Positions 24,936 through 33,018 of a DNA stretch of 38,799 nucleotides are shown one piece after another. Position 1 is the first letter of the stretch, and every line of letters begins with the position of its first letter. The position numbers and the translations under genes were made by a program. The stretch covers positions 1-38,799 of the forward strand of contig CALMMX010000031.1 of the NCBI GenBank assembly GCA_937868545.1, in the 5' to 3' direction. A model generated the notes under the pieces. The model did no database searches. It was not told the DNA's origin and saw only the letters and a program-made list of their open reading frames with translations. Source of the stretch: an uncultured Bacteroidota bacterium. GTDB taxonomy: Bacteria > Bacteroidota > Bacteroidia > B-17B0 > Aurantibacillaceae.

Positions 24936-27614
24936 TTATATATTAAATTCTATTAAAAATTTAGTTCCGTTAACTCTATGTAATGTTAAAGTGCCATTAA
25001 TTTGTTCTATTAGCGTATCAACTAATTGTAATCCTAATGTTTGACTTTCTTTAATATTTAAATCATTTGGTATACCAACACCATTATCACCAATTTCAAG
25101 ATTTACTGTTTTATTTTTGATAGTCAAATTTACAAAGATTATTCCAGCCTTTTTATGAGGAAATGCATATTTTAATGAATTTGATATAATTTCATTAATA
25201 ATTAGCCCACAAGGTATTGATAAATCAAGATTTAGGTATAAATCGCATACATTTAATACAAGTTTTACATTTTTTATATTAACAGAATATGTATGAACTA
25301 AGTTTTTAGTTAATATGCTTATATATTCTGAAAAATTAACCTCTTCAAAATTCTTTGTTTGATATAAACTTTCATGAATAAAGGCCATAGACTTTATTCT
25401 ATTTTGGCATTCCTTAAGTAAATCTAAAGCATATTGATCTTTTACATATGAAGATTGAAGGCTTAAAATACTAGTAATAACTTGCATATTGTTTTTTACA
25501 CGATGATGCACCTCTTTTAATAAAATTTCTTTTTCTTTTAGTGACTGGGAAATTTTTTCTTCATTCTTCTTATTTTCAGTAATATCAAAACCAATTCCTG
25601 AAACCTCAATAATTGTATTTTTTGCATCAAAAATTGGATATAAAAATATTTGGCGAATGATGTTTTTTCCTGATAATGTAGTTCTTTCTGAAATAAACTC
25701 TACCTGCTTTCCACTAAATGCAATATCATAATTTTTATCCCAAATAGAATGAAAATTTTTTGTTTTACTACTTCGCATTGATTTACCAACTTCAGGATAA
25801 TATTCATACAAATCGTAAATAGAATTAGCGTAATTTTGATTAAATGAAGTAAGAACTCCATCTTTTGTTATTGTCCACATTAATTGATCACCACTTTCGA
25901 AAATAGCTTTTAGTTTTGCAGACTGTTCTAATAATTGTTTTTCAAATAATTTATTTTCAGTAATATCATGCGCTAAGCAAGCAATTTCTATAATTTCATT
26001 ATCCTTATTTCTTACAGGGTTTAAGTAAATTTCTTTTACACTTTGCTTACCTTCTTTATCAAATTGAGTTCTTTCAAATTTTAAAGAATTCCCTTTAAGA
26101 ACTTTATTATATAAATTATACCAATATAAAACGTATTTCTCTTGCTTATCTTTAGGTAATAATAAATGCAATTGCTTATTTAATATAGGGCAAACTTGAT
26201 TATTAAATTTAAAGGTTTTAATAAAATTATTATTGCAAGAAGTAAGTTTAAATTCTTTATCTACAGTCCAAATTAAATGGCTGCTGCTTTCGAATATTGA
26301 TTCTAATTTTTGAGTTTGATTTAATAATTTTTGTTCAATACTGTTTCTGTATTCAATTTCCTTCTTTAATAATTTATTTGCTTGTTCTACTAATTCTGTC
26401 TTAATTGTCTGCTCTTGTAACTTTTTTTCAGCTGTAATATTGGTAATGATAGTTTGCACACAACTAATATTATTAAAAATAAGATGGCTTGTTTTTAATT
26501 CAACTTCTATTTTCTTTTTCTTAGCAGTTACTATTGTATATGTTTTATAATCTAAATATTCGCCTTTTAAAGCGCTTTTCATTCGTTTAATAGCCGATTT
26601 CCTTTGTTCAGGAACAATAAAATCAATTAGATTTTTATCAATTAATAAATCAGGGTTTTTTACTTGAAGAATTTTACAAGCTTCAATATTAGCAAATAAA
26701 CAAGTACCAGCTTGATGAATAAAAATACCAATTGGTGCAGAATTAATAAGGTTTTTATAACTATTATTTATCCGTTCAATTTCAATATTATTTTCTTTTT
26801 CTTTAGTAATATCTCTACTTATACCTAGAATGTACTTTATATTTCCTTCACTATCGTATATAGGTGAATATCTATCCTCTAACCAAATTAAACCTTTATG
26901 TTTAGTTTTATATTGAAATACAGAAGTTGTTGTTGTAAATTTTTTAGATTTTTGATGAGTTATTAATTTATTTTCATTTTGTAAAAAGTCATTTTTATTT
27001 TTTACTAATGAAGAACCAAAATTTGGATTTTTATAAAATTCTTTTTCGGAATAACCTAAAACATTATTTACTGAAGGACTAATAAATAAATATTTAGGTT
27101 CAGGATAATATGAATAATAATAAATAATATCATTAGCATTTTGAGTTATATGATCAAACTGTATTTTAGTATTTTCTAACTCTTGTTTTGTAACCTCTAA
27201 TTGAGTGCGGTATTTTACTCTTTCAGAAACGTCAGTAAATACAGTTTGTATAGCTTGTGCTCCTTTAAAATTAATTGCATTAGATTTTACCTCAATATCA
27301 ATTACTTTGTTTTTAAAGTTTTTAATTTTTAATTCTAATGGAATAAATTCTTCCTTGTTTAAAATTTTAATATTATTTTCTTTAATTCGCTGATGATACT
27401 CTGGTAATAAAAAATCGAAAATAGAACTTTTATAAATTTCTTTTTCCAATTTTTGACTAACATTTAAAATTTTTAATGCAGCCTTATTTATAAAAAGTAT
27501 ATTAGTTGCAGAAAAAATAATTACACCTGTAGGTAAATTTTGTAAAACAGAAATAATTGCATTATCATCTACTTCACTATTTTTAGTATTTATAGGATAA
27601 TGTTGAGAGGCCAT
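24936..27614 (-). CDS. Multi-PAS sensor histidine kinase (HisKA_2)
   Basis: The 892-residue product has no transmembrane segment, so it is probably cytoplasmic. Five PAS-like domains lie at about 17-130, 150-275, 285-400, 435-555 and 567-682; several end in a D-I/V-T-E/K or D-V-S-E motif. A HisKA_2 dimerisation domain follows with H704 in EVHHRVKNNMQV. The HATPase domain shows an N box (INEIISNSLKYAF) and a G1 box (GDNGVGIP). I start at ATG 27614 (MASQHY), 4 bases after the upstream stop and preceded by AAGGAG, one of the few Shine-Dalgarno-like sequences here. An ATG at 27641 would overlap the MORN gene by 23 bases. The ligands sensed are unknown. Confidence 0.93.
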   Translation of the reverse strand: MASQHYPINTKNSEVDDNAIISVLQNLPTGVIIFSATNILFINKAALKILNVSQKLEKEIYKSSIFDFLLPEYHQRIKENNIKILNKEEFIPLELKIKNFKNKVIDIEVKSNAINFKGAQAIQTVFTDVSERVKYRTQLEVTKQELENTKIQFDHITQNANDIIYYYSYYPEPKYLFISPSVNNVLGYSEKEFYKNPNFGSSLVKNKNDFLQNENKLITHQKSKKFTTTTSVFQYKTKHKGLIWLEDRYSPIYDSEGNIKYILGISRDITKEKENNIEIERINNSYKNLINSAPIGIFIHQAGTCLFANIEACKILQVKNPDLLIDKNLIDFIVPEQRKSAIKRMKSALKGEYLDYKTYTIVTAKKKKIEVELKTSHLIFNNISCVQTIITNITAEKKLQEQTIKTELVEQANKLLKKEIEYRNSIEQKLLNQTQKLESIFESSSHLIWTVDKEFKLTSCNNNFIKTFKFNNQVCPILNKQLHLLLPKDKQEKYVLYWYNLYNKVLKGNSLKFERTQFDKEGKQSVKEIYLNPVRNKDNEIIEIACLAHDITENKLFEKQLLEQSAKLKAIFESGDQLMWTITKDGVLTSFNQNYANSIYDLYEYYPEVGKSMRSSKTKNFHSIWDKNYDIAFSGKQVEFISERTTLSGKNIIRQIFLYPIFDAKNTIIEVSGIGFDITENKKNEEKISQSLKEKEILLKEVHHRVKNNMQVITSILSLQSSYVKDQYALDLLKECQNRIKSMAFIHESLYQTKNFEEVNFSEYISILTKNLVHTYSVNIKNVKLVLNVCDLYLNLDLSIPCGLIINEIISNSLKYAFPHKKAGIIFVNLTIKNKTVNLEIGDNGVGIPNDLNIKESQTLGLQLVDTLIEQINGTLTLHRVNGTKFLIEFNI

Positions 27615-27618
27615 TTTT

Positions 27619-29358
27619 TTACTCTCCTTCTTCTGTTTCATTTTTAACTTTATCTTTCTCTAAAATAATAGTTTTATCAGGCTTTTTAGAGTTAATTGAT
27701 GAATAATCTCTCAAACTTTCTTCAAAAGTAGGTGTAACTTTTACGCCTTGAAATTTTACTTCAATATCATTTTCGTAAAAAATAGTAAGGTAATTATACT
27801 GTGCTTCATCATAAAATTTCCAATCATTTTGTTTCATTCCACCACTGTAGCTGCCTTCTACCATTTTTCTTCCGTTTTCCCAATACCAAGTTTGTTTACC
27901 ATCTTCATCTCCATTTAAAAATTTACCTACATAACGTAAATTTTCCTTAGGCATATAAAAACTTTTCCAAACGCTATCAGGTTTATCATTTACGTATTTA
28001 CCAATTTCTTTATATTCTGGAGTTTCATAAAACCACATACCTTCTTGCAAATCATCAATATATTCGCCTTTAGTAATAATTTTTCCATCTTCGGTATATT
28101 CTGTCATTAAACCATTTCTAAGATTATCAATGTAAAATTCTTCTCTTAATAATGATCCATTTTCATAAAACCATTTCCATTCTCCTTGAGCTCTGCCCTT
28201 TTTATCGTATTTACCTTTTTGTTCAACTTTACCATTTGGATAATAAAATACCCAATCACCAATACGTTTATCATTAGAATACAAGCCTTTACCTTTAAAC
28301 TCTCCGGTATTATGATATTCATTCCAAATACCAATTCTATTACGCATACTATCAACTGCACCATATTCTATTTTTACTCCTTCAAGGTATGTAATGGCAG
28401 AATCTGGAACTGGGCGGTTACGACAAACTAATTTTTTAATCATAACATCGCTTGTATCATCACGAGCTACAGGTAAACTATCGCACATGTATTTTTGTTT
28501 ATAATGATAATGCGTTCCAACTGGCATTCCATTAATATAACCGCCTTCGTATTTTAAAGTACCATCACCATAAAAATCTTTATAAACATCTAATTTTGCT
28601 AACTCTGGAGCATTTTTAATTTGTTTGCCATTATTAAATTTTTCGGTATTAGTTAAATTACCTTTTTTGTCATATGACTTAACATAGCCATCAACCAAAT
28701 CGTCTTTATACTTTTTTTCTTCTTTTAATTTTCCATCTTCATAAAAATCTTTAAATACACCTTGCTTTTTACCCTGGTTATCTTTACGATTAATACGTTC
28801 AATATTTGCTAAAATGCCACCTTGGTATTTTATTATAGAAATAATAGTAGAATCTTCAGAAAATTCATAGGCATAACCATCGGGCTTACCTTTTACATAT
28901 GGCGTAACTTGTTTAGTTTTTCCTGATGGATAATACCAATAAGAATTACCTTGTTTAATATCATTTACAAAATTTTCTTTACTTGTAACACGTTGATTTG
29001 TATCATAATTTAAAGTGTATCCATTTTTTTTACCCTCTAAATAATTTACGGCTTTTGTTATTTTTCCTTTTTCAGAATAAAATTTCCAAATACTATCTAA
29101 TACAAAATTTTTACGATTACCCTCAATTTTTATTTGACCATTTTTATAATAGTTTTTCCAATAGCCATCTGCTTTGCCATCACGCATAGTACCTTCAGAC
29201 GAAGTAGCACCATTATCATACTTAAAAATATTATAACCGTTGGGATTTGTTGTTTGAGATTTAGTAATAAAACTAATAATTACTAAACCACAAATTATTA
29301 AAAATTTGAATTTAGGAAATAAGAATATATTAATAGATTTTCTCATAAAATCGAACAT
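27619..29358 (-). CDS. Secreted MORN-variant repeat protein
   Basis: A 579-residue protein with a signal peptide (hydrophobic about 17-34, then SQTTNPNG). The whole body is made of MORN_2/YwqK-like repeats of about 23 residues, such as YYKNGQIKIEGNRKN, WYYPSGKTKQVTPYVKGKPDG and WFYENGSLLREEFYIDNLRNG. They form an elongated beta structure. In other proteins such repeats mediate lipid or protein contacts; here the role is unknown. A second ATG (29346, MRKSIN) is an equally reasonable start. The gene is immediately upstream of the histidine kinase, suggesting an envelope partner in the same pathway (inference). Confidence 0.88.
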   Translation of the reverse strand: MFDFMRKSINIFLFPKFKFLIICGLVIISFITKSQTTNPNGYNIFKYDNGATSSEGTMRDGKADGYWKNYYKNGQIKIEGNRKNFVLDSIWKFYSEKGKITKAVNYLEGKKNGYTLNYDTNQRVTSKENFVNDIKQGNSYWYYPSGKTKQVTPYVKGKPDGYAYEFSEDSTIISIIKYQGGILANIERINRKDNQGKKQGVFKDFYEDGKLKEEKKYKDDLVDGYVKSYDKKGNLTNTEKFNNGKQIKNAPELAKLDVYKDFYGDGTLKYEGGYINGMPVGTHYHYKQKYMCDSLPVARDDTSDVMIKKLVCRNRPVPDSAITYLEGVKIEYGAVDSMRNRIGIWNEYHNTGEFKGKGLYSNDKRIGDWVFYYPNGKVEQKGKYDKKGRAQGEWKWFYENGSLLREEFYIDNLRNGLMTEYTEDGKIITKGEYIDDLQEGMWFYETPEYKEIGKYVNDKPDSVWKSFYMPKENLRYVGKFLNGDEDGKQTWYWENGRKMVEGSYSGGMKQNDWKFYDEAQYNYLTIFYENDIEVKFQGVKVTPTFEESLRDYSSINSKKPDKTIILEKDKVKNETEEGE

Positions 29359-29361
29359 CTA

Positions 29362-29385
29362 ATTTATGATTTAAAAATCATAAAT
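29362..29385. promoter_or_regulatory. Perfect 24-bp palindrome between nadA and the MORN gene
   Basis: ATTTATGATTT and AAATCATAAAT are perfect inverted repeats separated by AA. The site fills the 37-base gap between nadA and the MORN gene, both on the minus strand. It has no T tract of terminator type, so it may be an operator for the signalling operon or an mRNA hairpin. Confidence 0.5.
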
Positions 29386-29395
29386 CATAACTAAA

Positions 29396-30373
29396 TTACA
29401 ATCCAAATTTAGCAGATAATTCAAGCATTTTAGTAATAGGCAATTTTGATTTTTCAATCATTTCATCACTCATTAATAATTCGGGTTGTTCATATTTTAG
29501 AGCTATGTATATTTTCTCTAAAGTATTTAATTTCATGTGCGGGCAATCATTACAAGCACAACTATTATTTGGTGGAGCGGGAATAAACGTTTTTGTAGGA
29601 CTTGCTTTTTGCATTTGATGTATAATACCAGTTTCGGTTAATACAATAAATTCTTGAGCATCCGATTTTTTACTATAATTTAAAATTGCTGTGGTACTAC
29701 CAATAAAATCGGCATATTCTAAAATATGAGCTTCACATTCGGGATGAGCTAAAATTAAAGCTTTTGGATGTTGAGCTTTTAACTTTATTAATTTTTCTGC
29801 ACTAAAAATTTCATGAACCATACAGCTACCGTTCCATAAAACCATATCACGACCAGTAATTTTATTAATGTAAGCCCCTAAATTTTTATCAGGTGCAAAT
29901 ATTATTTTTTGATCTTTAGGAAATGACTCTACAATTTGAACCGCATTTGTGCTTGTTACAATCACATCTGAGAGCGCTTTGATATCGGCAGTACAATTTA
30001 TGTAGGTTAACACAATATGATCGGGGTGAGCAGCTTTAAAAGCCGAAAATTCGTCAGCCGGACAAGAATCTGCTAAAGAACAACCAGCCTTTAAATCGGG
30101 TAATAGTACTTTTGTTTTTGGATTCAAAATTTTTGCGGTTTCTGCCATAAAATGAACACCGGCAAATAAAATGATTTTTGCGGTGGTTTTTTCGGCCTGT
30201 TGAGCGAGCCCTAAACTGTCACCAATATAGTCTGCAATATCTTGAATATCAGCATCTTGATAGTAGTGAGCAAGGATGATTGCATTCTTCTCTTTCTTAA
30301 GATGCGCAATTTCTTTGAACAAATCAAGCGATGAATCAATTTTTTTTTCGAGATAACCTTTTTCTAAATTCAT
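29396..30373 (-). CDS. nadA: Quinolinate synthase A
   Basis: NadA condenses iminoaspartate with dihydroxyacetone phosphate to quinolinate, the second step of de novo NAD synthesis, using a 4Fe-4S cluster. The 325-residue protein has the family blocks [33 protein letters not shown] and [15 protein letters not shown]. Likely cluster ligands are C98 (AGCSL), C184 (GSCMVHE) and C277 of the CACNDCPHM motif. The length is normal. nadB and nadC are not in the window, so the gene is separated from its pathway partners. It is followed by the signalling operon after a 37-base gap with a palindrome. Confidence 0.96.
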   Translation of the reverse strand: MNLEKGYLEKKIDSSLDLFKEIAHLKKEKNAIILAHYYQDADIQDIADYIGDSLGLAQQAEKTTAKIILFAGVHFMAETAKILNPKTKVLLPDLKAGCSLADSCPADEFSAFKAAHPDHIVLTYINCTADIKALSDVIVTSTNAVQIVESFPKDQKIIFAPDKNLGAYINKITGRDMVLWNGSCMVHEIFSAEKLIKLKAQHPKALILAHPECEAHILEYADFIGSTTAILNYSKKSDAQEFIVLTETGIIHQMQKASPTKTFIPAPPNNSCACNDCPHMKLNTLEKIYIALKYEQPELLMSDEMIEKSKLPITKMLELSAKFGL

Positions 30374-30894
30374 AATATATTAATAAAGATTTTTAAAAAT
30401 TTTAAAATTATAGTTATAGTATATAAGCTGTTAATACGGTGTAAAAATACTATTTAGTTTACTTGCTTTATAACTTATTATTGGTCTATTAACAAATATT
30501 AAACATGGTTAAATTTTTTAAGCTACTGATTTTAAATATTATACTACTTAATGAACAATTGTTTAATAAAGATGTGATTTAATAACTAAATATAAAAGTA
30601 CATGCTTTTTAATGTGTGTAAAATTGTACAATCAACTATAAAATTGTTAAAAGTAAATTTTGTGTTTCGTAAAAATTATATAAGTAAATAAGCTATTAAC
30701 AAATTGCTATTTATTTTTGGATACTTATTAACCTAAACTTTATTTATACACTTTATAATTGTTAATTACCCTAGTATGTAAGTATCTTAAAATCAGTAGT
30801 AGTTGTTATGAGTGTTAATTAACGTTGATTACTAGATTTTAACATTATTAGGTTATTAAACTTTAATAGTATATAAAAATGGTTGGTTATTTTA
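30374..30894. other. AT-rich intergenic region, no feature recognised
   Basis: These 521 bases between nadA and the nfuA-like gene (both minus) are extremely AT-rich with frequent stops in all frames. I see no gene, tRNA, terminator with a clear stem or TAnnTTTG box. GTTAATTAAC near 30814 is a simple palindrome. The region must hold the nadA promoter, but I cannot place it. Confidence 0.5.
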
Positions 30895-31515
30895 CTATAA
30901 AGCTTCGCTAACTACTTCTTTAACAGCATCAGGTAATAAACGTTTTAATAGAGCTTCTATTCCAGCTTTTAAAGTCATAGTGCTGCTTGGGCAACCACTA
31001 CATGCACCGCGCATTTGAACGGTTACAACGCCATCTTTTAAATCTTTAAATGTTATTAAACCACCATCTTGCTCTACAGCTGGTCTAATATATTGATCCA
31101 ATACTTCAATAATTTTTGCTTCCACATCATTTTGTGGAGCCATGTGTTGAGTATTAATAGTTTTAGTTTCGGTAAAGGTATTATCAATAGCTACTTCTTG
31201 TTTTGGCAGAGCAGTAATAATTAAATTACCAGCGTTTAAGTATTCTGTTAAAAAGGTTCTTAATTCTAAAGTAATATCATCCCAATTTACAGAGTCTGTT
31301 TTAGTAATAGTAATGTAATTAGCTGTAACAAAAACTGTTTTTACAAATGGGAATTGAAATAATTTACTTGCAATAGGAGCTGTAAGAGTTTCTGAAGCGT
31401 TTTTATATTCAGCACTAGCGCCTTTTTGGGATATTAAAAGTTTATTAGCAACAAATTTTAATGATGCAGGATTTGGTGTTCCTTCGGCATATATTATATA
31501 AGGTATGTTTTCCAT
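30895..31515 (-). CDS. NfuA-like iron-sulfur cluster carrier
   Basis: A 206-residue two-domain protein. The N-terminal Nfu_N domain (about 1-95) starts with YIIYAEGTPNPASLKFV, the family hallmark. The C-terminal NifU-like domain (about 125-200) has the Fe-S binding motif C172-x2-C175 in RGACSGCPSSTMTLKAGIE. Such proteins carry and deliver Fe-S clusters to client enzymes; NadA, encoded nearby on the same strand, is a 4Fe-4S enzyme and a plausible client, though the 521-base gap argues against a shared operon. It is transcribed divergently from clpP. Confidence 0.93.
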   Translation of the reverse strand: MENIPYIIYAEGTPNPASLKFVANKLLISQKGASAEYKNASETLTAPIASKLFQFPFVKTVFVTANYITITKTDSVNWDDITLELRTFLTEYLNAGNLIITALPKQEVAIDNTFTETKTINTQHMAPQNDVEAKIIEVLDQYIRPAVEQDGGLITFKDLKDGVVTVQMRGACSGCPSSTMTLKAGIEALLKRLLPDAVKEVVSEAL

Positions 31516-31645
31516 GGTTTATTATTTTGTGTTGTAAATATCGACAACTAAATCGAAAGGAAATGAATTTGATTTAATTAATATACTGACGTATTGACGT
31601 TAAAAACTTTTTGGCATTTATTTCGCTTTATTGTTATCCAACAAT

Positions 31646-31653
31646 TACATTTG
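31646..31653 (+). promoter_or_regulatory. -7 box (TACATTTG) for clpP
   Basis: TACATTTG matches TAnnTTTG exactly, 24 bases before the clpP ATG, giving a leader of about 20 bases rich in A. No TTTG lies at the usual -33 distance. Confidence 0.5.
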
Positions 31654-31677
31654 TTTAACAACTAAAAAAAACACATT

Positions 31678-32361
31678 ATGTTTGATGAAAATGAATTTAA
31701 AAAATATGCTACAAAACATGTAGGTATTAATAGTTTAACGTATGATAGTTATGCATCTATTATATCAAAAGGAATTAGAAATTTAACTCCAAATATTATT
31801 GAAGAGCGTCAATTAAACGTTTCGGTATTAGACGTTTTCTCTCGTTTAATGATGGATAGAATTATATTTTTAGGAACAGGTATTAACGACCAAGTTGCTA
31901 ATATTGTTCAAGCTCAATTATTGTTTTTAGAATCAGTAGATCCTAAGAAAGATATTCAAATTTATTTAAATTCTCCAGGAGGATCTGTATATGCTGGTTT
32001 AGGAATTTATGATACTATGCAAATTATTAAGCCAGATGTGGCTACAATTTGTACTGGTATGGCAGCAAGCATGGGTGCGGTATTACAATGTGCAGGTACT
32101 AAAGGAAAACGTACCGCATTAAAACATGCACGTGTAATGATTCACCAACCATTAGGTGGTGCTGAAGGACAAGCATCTGATATTGAAATTACTGCTCGTG
32201 AGATAGGTAAATTGAAAAAAGAATTATACGATATTATTGCTACACATAGCGGACAAACTTATGAAAAAGTGTGGGCTGATAGTGATAGAGATTACTGGAT
32301 GACAGCTCAAGAAGCTAAAGATTATGGTATGATTGACGAAGTGTTAATGAAAAAGCCCTAA
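31678..32361 (+). CDS. clpP: ATP-dependent Clp protease proteolytic subunit
   Basis: ClpP, the tetradecameric serine peptidase that works with ClpX or ClpA/C to degrade proteins. The 227-residue protein has the catalytic triad S131 (GMAASMGAV), H156 (VMIHQPLGG) and D200 (KVWADSDRD), and the LNSPGGSVYAGLGIYDTMQ oxyanion region. An N-terminal stretch of about 35 residues precedes the core. tig and clpX, the usual neighbours, are absent here. The gene stands alone on the plus strand and ends in a strong terminator. Its ATG follows an A-rich leader rather than a Shine-Dalgarno sequence. Confidence 0.97.
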   Translation: MFDENEFKKYATKHVGINSLTYDSYASIISKGIRNLTPNIIEERQLNVSVLDVFSRLMMDRIIFLGTGINDQVANIVQAQLLFLESVDPKKDIQIYLNSPGGSVYAGLGIYDTMQIIKPDVATICTGMAASMGAVLQCAGTKGKRTALKHARVMIHQPLGGAEGQASDIEITAREIGKLKKELYDIIATHSGQTYEKVWADSDRDYWMTAQEAKDYGMIDEVLMKKP

Positions 32362-32381
32362 TTAATTAAATTATAAAATAG

Positions 32382-32413
32382 AAAGACGTGTCGGTTATGA
32401 CACGTCTTTTTTT
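32382..32413. terminator. Terminator after clpP
   Basis: AAAGACGTGTC pairs perfectly with GACACGTCTTT around GGTTAT and is followed by a T run on the plus strand. It touches the stop codon of the convergent 2H phosphoesterase gene and could serve it too. Confidence 0.9.
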
Positions 32414-32954
32414 ATGAAGTAAACTTAAATGTTTTATAAACTTCCCAGTTTAAATTACCTTTTTTTAGCAAAGCAATTTCTGAAGTTTGAAAGGTGGCTT
32501 CATAATTTTTTGATTTAAATTCTTCCCAAACTTTATAAAAAGTTTGCTTTTTTAAATCTCTAAAAGCAATGGTAACATGAGGATGAAAGCCTCTTAAATC
32601 ATCAGATTGATTAAAAATATTTAAGTTAGATTTAACGTGTTGTACTAAGGATTTTTGTAATTGAAATAAAAGCTGGTTTTCTATCACATTTATAAAAATA
32701 ACTCTAGGCTCAAAACAATTAAAATTTTTAAGCTGTATTGTACAATCTTTGCTAAACTTAAAATTCTGTAAACAGGTTAATAAAACATCTTCTTTATTTT
32801 CTTCAAATGAAAAAGGCATGTGTAAAGTAATATGTGGTGGCGATTGTAAAGCACCATGTGAATTAAAGGTTTTGGAAATGTATTCTTTAAAAGAACTAAT
32901 TTCTTCGCATTGCAATTGAGGAGGTATAATGGCTATAAAATATTTTTGTAACAT
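32412..32954 (-). CDS. 2H phosphoesterase (2'-5' RNA ligase family)
   Basis: A 180-residue protein of the 2H superfamily with both H-x-T motifs: H41-I-T43 (PPHITLHMPF) and H126-V-T128 (FHPHVTIAFRDL). Members cleave or form 2',5' or cyclic phosphodiester bonds in RNA or nucleotides; the physiological substrate is usually unknown, as here. The fold starts at KYFIAIIPP. It is monocistronic, with TAGCTTTG (a -7 box) 10 bases upstream that overlaps the terminator of the preceding operon. Confidence 0.88.
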   Translation of the reverse strand: MLQKYFIAIIPPQLQCEEISSFKEYISKTFNSHGALQSPPHITLHMPFSFEENKEDVLLTCLQNFKFSKDCTIQLKNFNCFEPRVIFINVIENQLLFQLQKSLVQHVKSNLNIFNQSDDLRGFHPHVTIAFRDLKKQTFYKVWEEFKSKNYEATFQTSEIALLKKGNLNWEVYKTFKFTS

Positions 32955-32964
32955 GTTAAAAAAA

Positions 32965-32998
32965 CAAAGCTATCTGTTTAATTTAAACAGATAGCTTT
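32965..32998 (-). terminator. Terminator of the channel operon with embedded -7 box
   Basis: On the minus strand AAAGCTATCTGTTT pairs with AAACAGATAGCTTT (14 bp) around a 5-base AT loop, and is followed by GTTTTTTT. The distal arm plus the next base reads TAGCTTTG (32972-32965), an exact TAnnTTTG box placed 10 bases before the 2H phosphoesterase ATG, so the same bases may end one transcript and start the next. Confidence 0.8.
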
Positions 32999-33018
32999 TA
33001 ATATGAGTTAAGTAAATT

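Noticed and set aside
30374-30894. A structured RNA or origin upstream of nadA
   Set aside because: No stable stem, conserved RNA motif or DnaA box could be recognised in this very AT-rich gap.
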